Shown here: positions 53,920 through 62,082 of the stretch, piece after piece
Position numbering within the stretch: position 1 is the stretch's first letter
Layout of the letters: the number at the start of each line of letters is the position of its first letter
Assembly: GCA_964593065.1 (NCBI GenBank)
Contig: CAZQGO010000006.1
Coordinates: 1-64,000, forward strand
Length of the DNA: 64,000 bases
Direction: 5' to 3'
DNA from: CAZQGO01 sp964593065
GTDB lineage: Bacteria > Oederibacteriota > JAAXVQ01
Translations under genes and position numbers: made by a program
The notes under the pieces: generated by a model
Told to the model about the DNA's origin: nothing
Databases searched by the model: none
What the model saw: the letters and a program-made list of their open reading frames with translations, nothing else

Positions 53920-54936
53920 ATGGCACGCGTGAAAAAGAAGCCGCATGCCCTGATTACGGGCATCACGGGTCAGGACGGGAGCTACTTAGCGGAGTTTCTG
54001 CTGACCAAGGGCTACCGGGTATTCGGCACGGTGCGCCGCAATTCCACCGAAAACTTCGAGCGCATCGAGCCGTTTAAAGATCGGATCGAGCTGGTGGAGC
54101 TGGACCTCCTCGATCAGATGTCGATCCTTTCCGCCGTGCAGAAGACCCGGCCCCGCGAAGTGTATAATCTCGCGGCCCAATCCTTCGTGCCCACCTCGTG
54201 GGAGCAGCCGATCCTGACCGGCCAGTTCACGGCCCTGGGCGTGACCAAGGTTTTGGAAGCCATCCGGCGCGTGGACCGGAAAATCCGCCTTTACCAGGCC
54301 AGCTCCTCGGAAATGTTCGGCAAGGTCCGCGAAGTCCCCCAGAACGAGAAAACGCCCTTTTACCCGCGGAGCCCCTACGGCGTGGCCAAGGTCTACGGCC
54401 ATTTCATCACCGTGAACTACCGGGAGAGCTACAACCTCTTCGCGGTTTCGGGAATTTTGTTCAACCACGAGTCCCCGCGGCGCGGAAAGGAATTCGTGAC
54501 CCGCAAGGTCACGGACGCGGTGGCCCGCATCCGGCTCGGCTTAAAAACGCACCTGAGCATGGGCAATCTGGACGCCCGGCGCGACTGGGGCTACGCGGGC
54601 GACTACGTCCGCGCCATGTGGCTGATGCTCCAGCAGCCGCGCCCGCAGGACTACGTCATCGCCACCGGGGTGGACCACTCGGTGCGCGACCTGCTGACGG
54701 TGGCTTTTTCCCACGCGGGTCTCGACTGGCGCCGGTACGTGCGCCAGGATCCGAAACTCATCCGGCCCGCCGAGGTGGACCACCTGCTGGGCGACGCGCG
54801 CAAGGCCCGGCGCGAGCTCAAGTGGCGGCCGGAAGTCAGCTTCGAACAAATGATCCGCCTGATGGTGGACGCCGATCTGCAGCGCGTCCAGCAGGAGATC
54901 CGGAGGAAAGCATGGACGCCAACGTCAAAGTCCTGA
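53920..54936 (+). CDS. gmd: Gmd, GDP-mannose 4,6-dehydratase
   Basis: The protein has 338 residues. ITGITGQDGSYLAEFLL (NADP motif), YNLAAQSFVPTSWEQP, SSSEMFGKV and YGVAKVYGHFITVNYRE are diagnostic. It makes GDP-4-keto-6-deoxymannose. AAGGAGG at 53905-53911 fixes the ATG at 53920. Rmd, encoded at 61129, would reduce the product to GDP-D-rhamnose. It overlaps the next gene by 25 nt. Confidence 0.95.
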   Translation: MARVKKKPHALITGITGQDGSYLAEFLLTKGYRVFGTVRRNSTENFERIEPFKDRIELVELDLLDQMSILSAVQKTRPREVYNLAAQSFVPTSWEQPILTGQFTALGVTKVLEAIRRVDRKIRLYQASSSEMFGKVREVPQNEKTPFYPRSPYGVAKVYGHFITVNYRESYNLFAVSGILFNHESPRRGKEFVTRKVTDAVARIRLGLKTHLSMGNLDARRDWGYAGDYVRAMWLMLQQPRPQDYVIATGVDHSVRDLLTVAFSHAGLDWRRYVRQDPKLIRPAEVDHLLGDARKARRELKWRPEVSFEQMIRLMVDADLQRVQQEIRRKAWTPTSKS

Positions 54937-55700
54937 TTCTCTGCGGCGGGATGGGCACGCGCCTGCGGGAGGAAACCGAATACAAGCCCAAGCCGCTGGT
55001 CGAGATCGGCGGCATGCCCATATTGTGGCACATCATGAAGCATTATTCCCACGAGGGCTTCAAGGATTTCGTGCTGGCCCTGGGCTACAAGGGCGGCATG
55101 ATCAAGGAGTATTTCCTGAACTTCGAGTGGATGAGCAACGACTTCACCCTGAACCTGCGGCCCCGGACCGAGCGCGTGGTCTGCAGCGCCCACAACCTCG
55201 AGGATTGGACGATCACTTTCGCCGAAACGGGCTTGAAGACGCCGACCGGCGGGCGGGTGTTCAAGGCCGCCAAGTACCTGCGGCAGGACGAGTATTTTTT
55301 GGCTACCTACGGCGACGGCATCTCGAACGTGAAATTGAAATCCCTGCTCGAATTCCACCTCAGCCACAAGAAAATCGCCACCCTGACCGGGGTGCATCCC
55401 TCCTCGCCTTTCGGCATCATCGAGGACGAGAACGGCGTGGTGCGGTCGTTCAAGGAAAAACCCCGCCTGGCCGGTAGAATCAACGGCGGTTTTTTCGTGT
55501 TCAACCGGGGAATCTTCGATTACCTGGACGACAACGCGGTGCTGGAGGAGGAACCCCTGCGCCGCCTGGCGGCCGCGAACCAGCTGGCGGTCTACCCGCA
55601 CGAAGATTTTTGGGCCTGCATGGACACCTTCAAGGACGTGGAGCGCCTGAACACCATGTGGGACCGGGGCGAGCACCCCTGGAAAATCTGGCCGGATTAG
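54912..55700 (+). CDS. rfbF: RfbF, glucose-1-phosphate cytidylyltransferase
   Basis: The protein has 262 residues. Signature segments are ILCGGMGTRLREETEYKPKP, VEIGGMPILWHIMKHYS and TYGDGISNV, together with a C-terminal WACMDTFKDVERLN. It makes CDP-glucose, the first step of CDP-3,6-dideoxyhexose synthesis. GGAGG at about 54902 supports the ATG. rfbG and rfbH homologues follow in the same operon. Confidence 0.94.
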   Translation: MDANVKVLILCGGMGTRLREETEYKPKPLVEIGGMPILWHIMKHYSHEGFKDFVLALGYKGGMIKEYFLNFEWMSNDFTLNLRPRTERVVCSAHNLEDWTITFAETGLKTPTGGRVFKAAKYLRQDEYFLATYGDGISNVKLKSLLEFHLSHKKIATLTGVHPSSPFGIIEDENGVVRSFKEKPRLAGRINGGFFVFNRGIFDYLDDNAVLEEEPLRRLAAANQLAVYPHEDFWACMDTFKDVERLNTMWDRGEHPWKIWPD

Positions 55701-55715
55701 CAAAGGAGCAAACTC

Positions 55716-56693
55716 ATGAGTGACTTTTGGGCAGGCCGGCGGGTGCTGGTCACGGGGGCGACGGGCTTGCTGGGATCGTGGCTGACCGGCGAGCTGGTGG
55801 ACCAGGGGGCGGAAGTGGTGGCCTTGGTCCGGGACGGCGTGCCGCGCTCGCGTTTTTACCTGGCGGGCCTGGACCGCAGCGTCGACTCCGTGCGCGGCGC
55901 GCTCGAGGATTACCCCGCGCTGGAAAGAACCCTGAACGAATACGAGGTCGAGGCCGTGTTCCATCTTGGGGCCCAGACCATCGTCGGCACGGCAAACCGC
56001 TCGCCGCTCTCCACCTTCGAGGCCAACATCAAGGGAAGCTGGAACGTGCTGGAGGCCGCCAGGGTCTCCCCGCTGGTCCAGCGCGTGGTGGTCGCTTCTT
56101 CGGACAAGGCCTACGGCGACCAGCCCCGCCTGCCGTACACCGAGGAAGCGCCCCTGCAAGGCCGGCATCCCTATGACGTTTCCAAAAGCTGCACCGACCT
56201 GCTGACCCAGGCCTATGCCCAGACCTACCGCCTGCCCGTGGCGATCGCGCGCTGCGGCAACCTGTTCGGGGGCGGCGACCTGAATTTCAACCGCCTGATT
56301 CCCGGCACCATCCGCTCGCTCCTGCGGGGGGAAAATCCCGTGATCCGCAGCGACGGCACCCCCAAACGGGATTATTTTTACGTCCGGGACGCGGCCCGGG
56401 CCTACCTGCTGCTGGCGGAAAACCTGGAGCGTCCGGAGGTCGCCGGCGAAGCCTTCAATTTCGGCACCCACGATCCGTTGAATCCCCTGCAGGTGGCGCA
56501 ACGCATTCTGGACTTGGGCGGCGGCTCCCGGCTGAAGCTGGACGTGCAGAACACCTGGCGCGGGGAAATCCAGGACCAGTACCTGGACTCCTCCAAGGCC
56601 CGCAGGGTCCTGCAGTGGCAGCCCGCGTATGCTTTCGACCAGGCCCTGACCGAGACCCTGGACTGGTACCGCGATTACTTCGGCCGGTCTTGA
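55716..56693 (+). CDS. rfbG: RfbG-like CDP-glucose 4,6-dehydratase
   Basis: The protein has 325 residues, an extended SDR with FWAGRRVLVTGATGLLGSWL at the N-terminus, the phrase typical of RfbG. SSDKAYG holds the catalytic Ser and HPYDVSKSCTDLL the Tyr-Lys pair. GNLFGGGDLNFNRLIPGTI matches the family's substrate-site segment. It should give CDP-4-keto-6-deoxyglucose from CDP-glucose. It lies between the cytidylyltransferase and a second SDR. Confidence 0.88.
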   Translation: MSDFWAGRRVLVTGATGLLGSWLTGELVDQGAEVVALVRDGVPRSRFYLAGLDRSVDSVRGALEDYPALERTLNEYEVEAVFHLGAQTIVGTANRSPLSTFEANIKGSWNVLEAARVSPLVQRVVVASSDKAYGDQPRLPYTEEAPLQGRHPYDVSKSCTDLLTQAYAQTYRLPVAIARCGNLFGGGDLNFNRLIPGTIRSLLRGENPVIRSDGTPKRDYFYVRDAARAYLLLAENLERPEVAGEAFNFGTHDPLNPLQVAQRILDLGGGSRLKLDVQNTWRGEIQDQYLDSSKARRVLQWQPAYAFDQALTETLDWYRDYFGRS

Positions 56694-56759
56694 ATCTTCT
56701 TCGTGTCCGTGGTGCACCGGCACATCCCGGAACCGCACCGCTTCCAGGAGGAATTCGTT

Positions 56760-57764
56760 TTGAAGGACGGAAATTTCCAGGAAATTTTTAACGGCCGGCG
56801 GGTGGTCATCACCGGCGGGCTGGGATTTATCGGGTCCAGCCTCGCCCAACGCCTGGCTCCTTTCGGCGCCCGCCTCCGGATTTTGGACGCGAAGCTCGAT
56901 CCGTACGGTTGGAACGAAGCCAATCTCAAGGGCATCGTGCCGGCCCCGGAAGTGGTCGCGGGGGACATCCGGGACGCGGAGGCTGTGCGGCGGATCCTGG
57001 ACGGCGCGGACTTCGTGTTCGACTGCGCCAGCCAGATCTCGCACACCCTGTCGGTGCGGGACCCGTTTCTGGACATTGACATCAATTGCCGGGGTGCACT
57101 CAACGTCCTGGAAGGCGTCCGCCGGACCGCGCCCGGCGCGCGCGTGGTTTACGCCTGCACGCGGGGCGTCATCGGCCGCATGCAGGCGAACCCCATCGAT
57201 GAGAGCCATCCCACGCAGCCGACGGACATGAACGGCATCGACAAACTGGCGGCGGAGAAATACCACCAGCTCTACCACCGCCTTTACGGCGTGCGCACCA
57301 CCTCGCTGCGCATCGCCAACACCTACGGTCCGCGCAGCCAGATGCGGCACGGCGATTACGGCGTGGTGAACTGGTTCACGCGCCTGGCCCTGGAAGGCCG
57401 GGAGATCGCCATTTACGGCGACGGCCGCCAGACGCGGGACTACAACTATATCGACGACGTGTCCGAGGCGTTTCTCTTAGCCGCCGCCACGCCCGAGGCC
57501 GAAGGCGAGGTCTTCATGCTCGGCTCCGGGCGGGAAACCCCTTTCATCGAGGTGCTCGAGCTGATCCGCGAGGAGACCGGTTTGTCCCTCCCCATCCGGC
57601 ACCTGCCCTGGGACGCGGAGCGCAAGTCGATCGAGATCGGCAATTACGTGGTTTCCATCGCCAAGGCCCGCCGCCTCCTGGGCTGGAACCCGGCCACGCC
57701 CCTGCGGGAGGGGATCCGGCGCATGGTGGCGTTTTATCGCGACCGGCGGGCGGATTACTTTTGA
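56760..57764 (+). CDS. NDP-sugar epimerase/dehydratase with Asn in place of catalytic Tyr
   Basis: The protein has 334 residues from TTG 56760. AGGAGG lies at 56746-56751, while GTG 56703 gives a longer form. The Rossmann motif GGLGFIGSSLAQRL and the phrase YACTRGVIGRMQANPIDESH place it in the extended SDR family. In the YxxxK position it has NGIDK, so the catalytic Tyr is Asn. Related epimerases with the phrase DVNGINK exist, so this may be a family trait. Its sugar is not clear. Position beside rfbFG suggests a CDP- or UDP-sugar. Confidence 0.7.
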   Translation: MKDGNFQEIFNGRRVVITGGLGFIGSSLAQRLAPFGARLRILDAKLDPYGWNEANLKGIVPAPEVVAGDIRDAEAVRRILDGADFVFDCASQISHTLSVRDPFLDIDINCRGALNVLEGVRRTAPGARVVYACTRGVIGRMQANPIDESHPTQPTDMNGIDKLAAEKYHQLYHRLYGVRTTSLRIANTYGPRSQMRHGDYGVVNWFTRLALEGREIAIYGDGRQTRDYNYIDDVSEAFLLAAATPEAEGEVFMLGSGRETPFIEVLELIREETGLSLPIRHLPWDAERKSIEIGNYVVSIAKARRLLGWNPATPLREGIRRMVAFYRDRRADYF

Positions 57765-57792
57765 CGGCTTGGCCGCGAAAGGACGCGCACTC

Positions 57793-58671
57793 GTGAAAAT
57801 TGCGGTGATCGGCGCCGAGGGGCAGGTGGGCCATTTCCTGAGGCAGGGCCTGGCAGCCCGGCACCAGGTGGTCGGGACCTCCTTGGACGGCCGGGACAAC
57901 CTGCACCCCCTGGACATCCGCGACGCCGCGGCCGTGCGGGATTTTCTGCGGACGCAGGCGCCCGAGTACGTCATCCTGACCGCCGCCCTGACTCACGTGG
58001 ATTTGTGCGAGGAACGGCCGGAGGAGGCCGAGGCCATCAACGTCCGCGGCACGGAACACGTGGCCGAAACCTGCCGGCAACTGGGAGCCGGCCTGGCTTT
58101 TTTTTCCTCGGAATACGTGTTCGACGGCCGGTCTGGACCCTACGCCGAAGCGGACGATCCGGCGCCGGCCTCGGTGTACGGCCGGACCAAGCTGGCGGGG
58201 GAGCGGATCGTGGCGGAGCGGGTGGACAACCACCTCATTATCCGGACCACGGTGGTTTTTTCGTATCTCGCGGGTTCCATGAATTTTTTCATGCAGGTTT
58301 TGGAGCGGGCGCAGAAAGACCAGGTCCTGCGCGTGCCCCGGGACCAGTACAGCAATCCCACCCAGGCCGTCAATCTTGCCGGGGCCTTGGGGGAACTGAT
58401 TGAAACCGGGAAGCGCGGCGTGTACCACCTCGTGGGCCTGGACCGCCTGCAGCGGGCGGATTTCGCCTGCCGGATCCTGCGGGCCCTGGATCATGACTGC
58501 GGCCGGGTCCAGCCCGTGACCACCGCCGAACTGGGGCAGAAAGCGCCCCGCCCCCTGGCGGCCGGATTGAAGACGGACAAGGCCCGGTCGGTTTTACAAG
58601 CACATCCGCTGTGGGACCTGGACACCGCGCTGCGCTTTACGCTATCCCAGATGAGAGGCAGGGAGTCCTAA
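57793..58671 (+). CDS. rmlD: RmlD-type dTDP-4-dehydrorhamnose reductase
   Basis: The protein has 292 residues. IGAEGQVGHFLRQGL at the N-terminus, LTAALTHVDLCEERPEEAEAI and SSEYVFDG are typical of RmlD, and YGRTKLAGE holds the Tyr-Lys pair. It reduces the 4-keto sugar with NADPH. RmlC, the 3,5-epimerase needed to make dTDP-rhamnose, is not seen in the window. AAAGGA precedes the GTG at 57793. Confidence 0.85.
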   Translation: MKIAVIGAEGQVGHFLRQGLAARHQVVGTSLDGRDNLHPLDIRDAAAVRDFLRTQAPEYVILTAALTHVDLCEERPEEAEAINVRGTEHVAETCRQLGAGLAFFSSEYVFDGRSGPYAEADDPAPASVYGRTKLAGERIVAERVDNHLIIRTTVVFSYLAGSMNFFMQVLERAQKDQVLRVPRDQYSNPTQAVNLAGALGELIETGKRGVYHLVGLDRLQRADFACRILRALDHDCGRVQPVTTAELGQKAPRPLAAGLKTDKARSVLQAHPLWDLDTALRFTLSQMRGRES

Positions 58672-58677
58672 ACCCCC

Positions 58678-59718
58678 ATGACCCCGAACACGCTTCCTCC
58701 CCCGGCCAAAACGCCGCGGCGGAGATGGAAAATCCTGCTGGGCTTCGCCGTCAGCTTGGTCTTTATCGCCCTGGCCCTGCACAACGTCGACTTCCATAAA
58801 CTGCTGGCCGTTTTCCGCCGGCTCCATTACGGGTGGCTCCTGGGCGCGACGGCTTTCATCCTCTTGAGCTACCTGATCCGCAGCCTGATCTGGCGCGACC
58901 TGCTCAGCGCCTACCGCCCGACGCGTCCCTGGAACCTGTTCCGCATCATCACCATCGGTTATTTCGCCAACAACATCCTGCCGCTGAAGATCGGCGAACT
59001 CATCCGGGCCTGGCTGCTGGGTCGGCGGGAAAATTTGCCCACCAGCCTGGCGCTGGGAACCGTGGTGATGGAACGGGGCCTGGACCTGTTCGCCCTGTTG
59101 TTTTACTTCACGCTCATGATGCTGCTGGTTCCCTATGCCCCGTGGCTGAAATTGTCCGGCTCGATCCTGGCGGGTCTGGCTTTCATCCTGTTCGCGGCCA
59201 TCAGCTTGAATTACCTGTTCGGCGGCCGCTTCATTACCCTCCTGGAGCGCCCGTTGCGGAAACTGCCCGGAAGCATGGGGCAATGGCTGCACGTCCAACT
59301 GCGGAAATTTTCGGATGGCCTGAAACTGGTCCGCAGCCCCCTGCAGCTGCTGCGCCTGGCGGGCATGTCGCTTCTGACCTGGCTGTGCTGGATGACCGTG
59401 ACCTATGCCTGTTTTCTGGCCACGGGCCTGAAATTGTCCTTTTTGGCGGCCATCTTCCTGATCGTGGTTTTGAATTTCGGCCTGATGATCCCTTCCTCGC
59501 CCGGCGGCCTGGGAATTTTCGAATTCATGGTCATCCTGGCCCTGCGGCCCTACGGCGTCTCGAAAGAGGCGGCCCTGGGGGTCGGGTTCACGTTTCACAT
59601 GTTGCAGTATCTCCTGACCATGGTGCTGGGCTGGATTTTCACCCTCCAGTTCAACGTTTCCATGGTCAGCGTGTATCGGCATCCAGAACAATCCCTGGAG
59701 GAAGTCGCCGCGAAATAA
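58678..59718 (+). CDS. YbhN/LPG-synthase-TM-type membrane protein
   Basis: The protein has 346 residues with about 8 membrane helices. The first is near 18-36, then a series to about 330. The phrase RAWLLGRRENLPTSLALGTVVMERGLDLFALL is typical of the flippase-like domain of the lysylphosphatidylglycerol synthase TM family (AglD-type), without the C-terminal transferase. Members next to glycan genes are thought to affect lipid-linked sugar transport. The sequence does not establish the substrate. Confidence 0.75.
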   Translation: MTPNTLPPPAKTPRRRWKILLGFAVSLVFIALALHNVDFHKLLAVFRRLHYGWLLGATAFILLSYLIRSLIWRDLLSAYRPTRPWNLFRIITIGYFANNILPLKIGELIRAWLLGRRENLPTSLALGTVVMERGLDLFALLFYFTLMMLLVPYAPWLKLSGSILAGLAFILFAAISLNYLFGGRFITLLERPLRKLPGSMGQWLHVQLRKFSDGLKLVRSPLQLLRLAGMSLLTWLCWMTVTYACFLATGLKLSFLAAIFLIVVLNFGLMIPSSPGGLGIFEFMVILALRPYGVSKEAALGVGFTFHMLQYLLTMVLGWIFTLQFNVSMVSVYRHPEQSLEEVAAK

Positions 59719-59767
59719 AGGGCCGCCCCCGGGGCCGCCCCCGTCTGGAAAGCAGGGAGGAATGGAG

Positions 59768-61126
59768 ATGTCCCCAACCGGAAAACGCCGGCCGGCCGAG
59801 AGTCCGGCCCGGAAACTGAAAAAAAGCAGGGCCGGGATTTTGCAGGCCGTGAAACAATACGCCTGCCTGCTGCACGCCCAGGAGGAATTCCGGCCGGGCA
59901 AGGACCGCGTGCACTACGCCGGGCGGGTTTTCACCGACAGCGAGTACGCCGCCATGGTCAACGCCTCGCTCGACGCCTGGGTCACCTTCGGCCCCTACGG
60001 CCAGCGCCTGGAACGGGAGCTGGCCCGCTATCTCGGCGTCAAGCAGGTGGTGCTGGTCAACTCGGGCTCGTCCGCCAATCTTTTGGCCGTGGCCGCCTTG
60101 TGTTCCCCCCAGTGGCCCCGCGCCTTGAAGCCCGGGGACGAGGTCATCACCCCGGCCGTGACCTTTCCCACGACCCTGGCGCCGCTGATTCAGTACAACC
60201 TGGTGCCGGTTTTCGTGGATTCCAAGCTGGGGGATTACAACCTCGATGTATCCCGGCTCGAGGGGGCCTTGTCCCAAAAAACACGGGCCATCATGATTCC
60301 GCATACCCTGGGCAACCCCTGCCAGATGGATGAAATCCTCCGCCTGGCGGAGCGCTACCAGCTGTCCGTCATCGAGGACAACTGCGACGCCCTCGGGTCG
60401 CGCTACCAAGGCAAGCTGACGGGCACGTTCGGCCTGATGTCCACCTTCAGTTTTTATCCCGCGCATCACATGACCATGGGCGAGGGCGGCGCGGTGGCCG
60501 TCAACGACGCGAAGCTCGCCAAGCTCCTGCGCAGCCTGCGGGACTGGGGACGCGATTGCTGGTGCACTTCCGATTCCGGCCCGGAGGGCGCCTGCCGGAA
60601 CCGCCTGCACTTCAAGCTCGACGGCGTGCCGGAAGGCTACGACCACCGCTACGTGTACACCAGCCAGGGGTACAACCTGAAACCGACCGATATTCAGGCG
60701 GCCCTGGGACTGGCGCAATTGAAAAAGCTGGACGGCTTCATCCGGACCCGGCAGAAAAATTTCCTCGTGCTGCGCCAGGGCCTGGCGCGCTATGAACCCT
60801 GGCTGCTCCTGCCCGAGGGCACGGAAGGGTCGGCCCCCTCCTGGTTTGCCTTTCCCATCACCGTGCGCGAACAGGCGGGATTTTCCCGCAAGGACCTGAC
60901 CGCCTTCCTGGAAAGCCGGGGCATCGAAACGCGCCTGCTGTTTGCCGGCAACATCATCCGTCAGCCCGCCTACCGCTACACGCATTACCGGGTGTACGGC
61001 GGGCTGGAAAACGCCGACGCCATCATGCGCCGCACTTTTTTCATCGGGGTCTACCCCGGCCTGCAAGGCAAGCACCTGCGTTACATTTTGTCCATGTTTG
61101 CGGCCTTCTTCCGGAACCGGGCCTGA
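59768..61126 (+). CDS. rfbH: RfbH, CDP-4-keto-6-deoxyglucose 3-dehydrase (E1)
   Basis: The protein has 452 residues, a DegT/StrS-fold PLP enzyme. Unlike aminotransferases, the PLP Lys is replaced by His233 in FYPAHHMTMGEGG, the mark of E1 dehydrases. Cys206, Cys264, Cys266 and Cys276 match the iron-sulfur ligands. The C206-C264 spacing is the expected 57 residues, but the last gap is 9 residues instead of 7. It removes the 3-hydroxyl through PMP chemistry with an E3 reductase that is not in the window. GGGAGG at 59755-59760 fixes the ATG at 59768. Confidence 0.93.
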   Translation: MSPTGKRRPAESPARKLKKSRAGILQAVKQYACLLHAQEEFRPGKDRVHYAGRVFTDSEYAAMVNASLDAWVTFGPYGQRLERELARYLGVKQVVLVNSGSSANLLAVAALCSPQWPRALKPGDEVITPAVTFPTTLAPLIQYNLVPVFVDSKLGDYNLDVSRLEGALSQKTRAIMIPHTLGNPCQMDEILRLAERYQLSVIEDNCDALGSRYQGKLTGTFGLMSTFSFYPAHHMTMGEGGAVAVNDAKLAKLLRSLRDWGRDCWCTSDSGPEGACRNRLHFKLDGVPEGYDHRYVYTSQGYNLKPTDIQAALGLAQLKKLDGFIRTRQKNFLVLRQGLARYEPWLLLPEGTEGSAPSWFAFPITVREQAGFSRKDLTAFLESRGIETRLLFAGNIIRQPAYRYTHYRVYGGLENADAIMRRTFFIGVYPGLQGKHLRYILSMFAAFFRNRA

Positions 61127-61128
61127 CC

Positions 61129-62082
61129 ATGGCGGGCCTGCGCGTCTTGATCACCGGCATGGAAGGCTTTGCCGGGAGCCACCTGGCCGAATACGCCCTC
61201 GCCCGGGGCGCCCGGGTCTTTGGAACCGCCTTCCCCGGAGCTTCCCGCCGCAATCTGAAGGGAGTGCGGGGGATCGCGGTCGTTCCCGTGGACATCACGC
61301 GTGCGGCGGCGGTTCAGGACGCGTTGCGGAACGTCAAGCCCGACCGGGTGTTTCATCTGGCCGGCCAGAGCAATCCCAAGCTTTCCTGGCAGGACCCGGA
61401 AAGCACGCTGCAAGTCAACCTGCTCGGAACCTTGAATGTGTTGGAAGCGGCCCGGAGCCTGCCGCGCCCCCCGCGCGTGCTCGTGGTCGGCAGCGCGGAC
61501 GAATACGGCGGCGCGCCTTCCTCCGCCCCCATCCGGGAGACCCACCCCTTGCGGCCCGACAGTCCCTACGCCCATTCGAAAGTCTGCCAGGATTGGATGG
61601 GGCTGGTGTATTTCCAGCGCTACGGGCTGCACGTGGTGCGCGTGCGGCCGTTCAACCATGTCGGTCCCCGGCAGGCCCTGGGGTTCGTGGCCACGGATTT
61701 CGCCTCCCAGATCGCGGCCATCGAAAAGGGGAAACGCGCACCGGTCGTGGAGGTGGGCAACTTGGACGTGGTGCGTGACATTGCCGACGTGCGCGATATC
61801 GTCGCGGGCTACTGGATTCTGCTGGAAAAAGGACGCGCCGGTGAAGTCTACAACCTGGGGTCCGGCCGCGGCGTCCGGCTGCGGGACCTGCTCCGGGCGA
61901 TGCTGGCCCTCAGCCCGGCTGCCATCCGGGTGCGGGTCAGCCGCAGTAGAATCCGCACGGAGCGTCCCCGCAAGGTGGCCTCCATCGCCCGCGTCCGCCG
62001 CCAAACCGGTTGGCGGCCCCGCATGCCCCTGGCCCGGACCCTGCGCGACATTCTGGAGGATTGGCGGGAGCGAGGCGCATGA
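61129..62082 (+). CDS. rmd: Rmd-like GDP-4-keto-6-deoxymannose reductase
   Basis: The protein has 317 residues, an extended SDR with LITGMEGFAGSHLAEYAL at the start, FHLAGQSNPKLSW, SADEYGG, the Tyr-Lys pair in YAHSKVCQDW and the Rmd-type phrase RPFNHVGPRQALGFVATDFA. It should reduce the Gmd product to GDP-D-rhamnose. It starts 3 nt after rfbH, and its stop overlaps the flippase ATG. Confidence 0.87.
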   Translation: MAGLRVLITGMEGFAGSHLAEYALARGARVFGTAFPGASRRNLKGVRGIAVVPVDITRAAAVQDALRNVKPDRVFHLAGQSNPKLSWQDPESTLQVNLLGTLNVLEAARSLPRPPRVLVVGSADEYGGAPSSAPIRETHPLRPDSPYAHSKVCQDWMGLVYFQRYGLHVVRVRPFNHVGPRQALGFVATDFASQIAAIEKGKRAPVVEVGNLDVVRDIADVRDIVAGYWILLEKGRAGEVYNLGSGRGVRLRDLLRAMLALSPAAIRVRVSRSRIRTERPRKVASIARVRRQTGWRPRMPLARTLRDILEDWRERGA

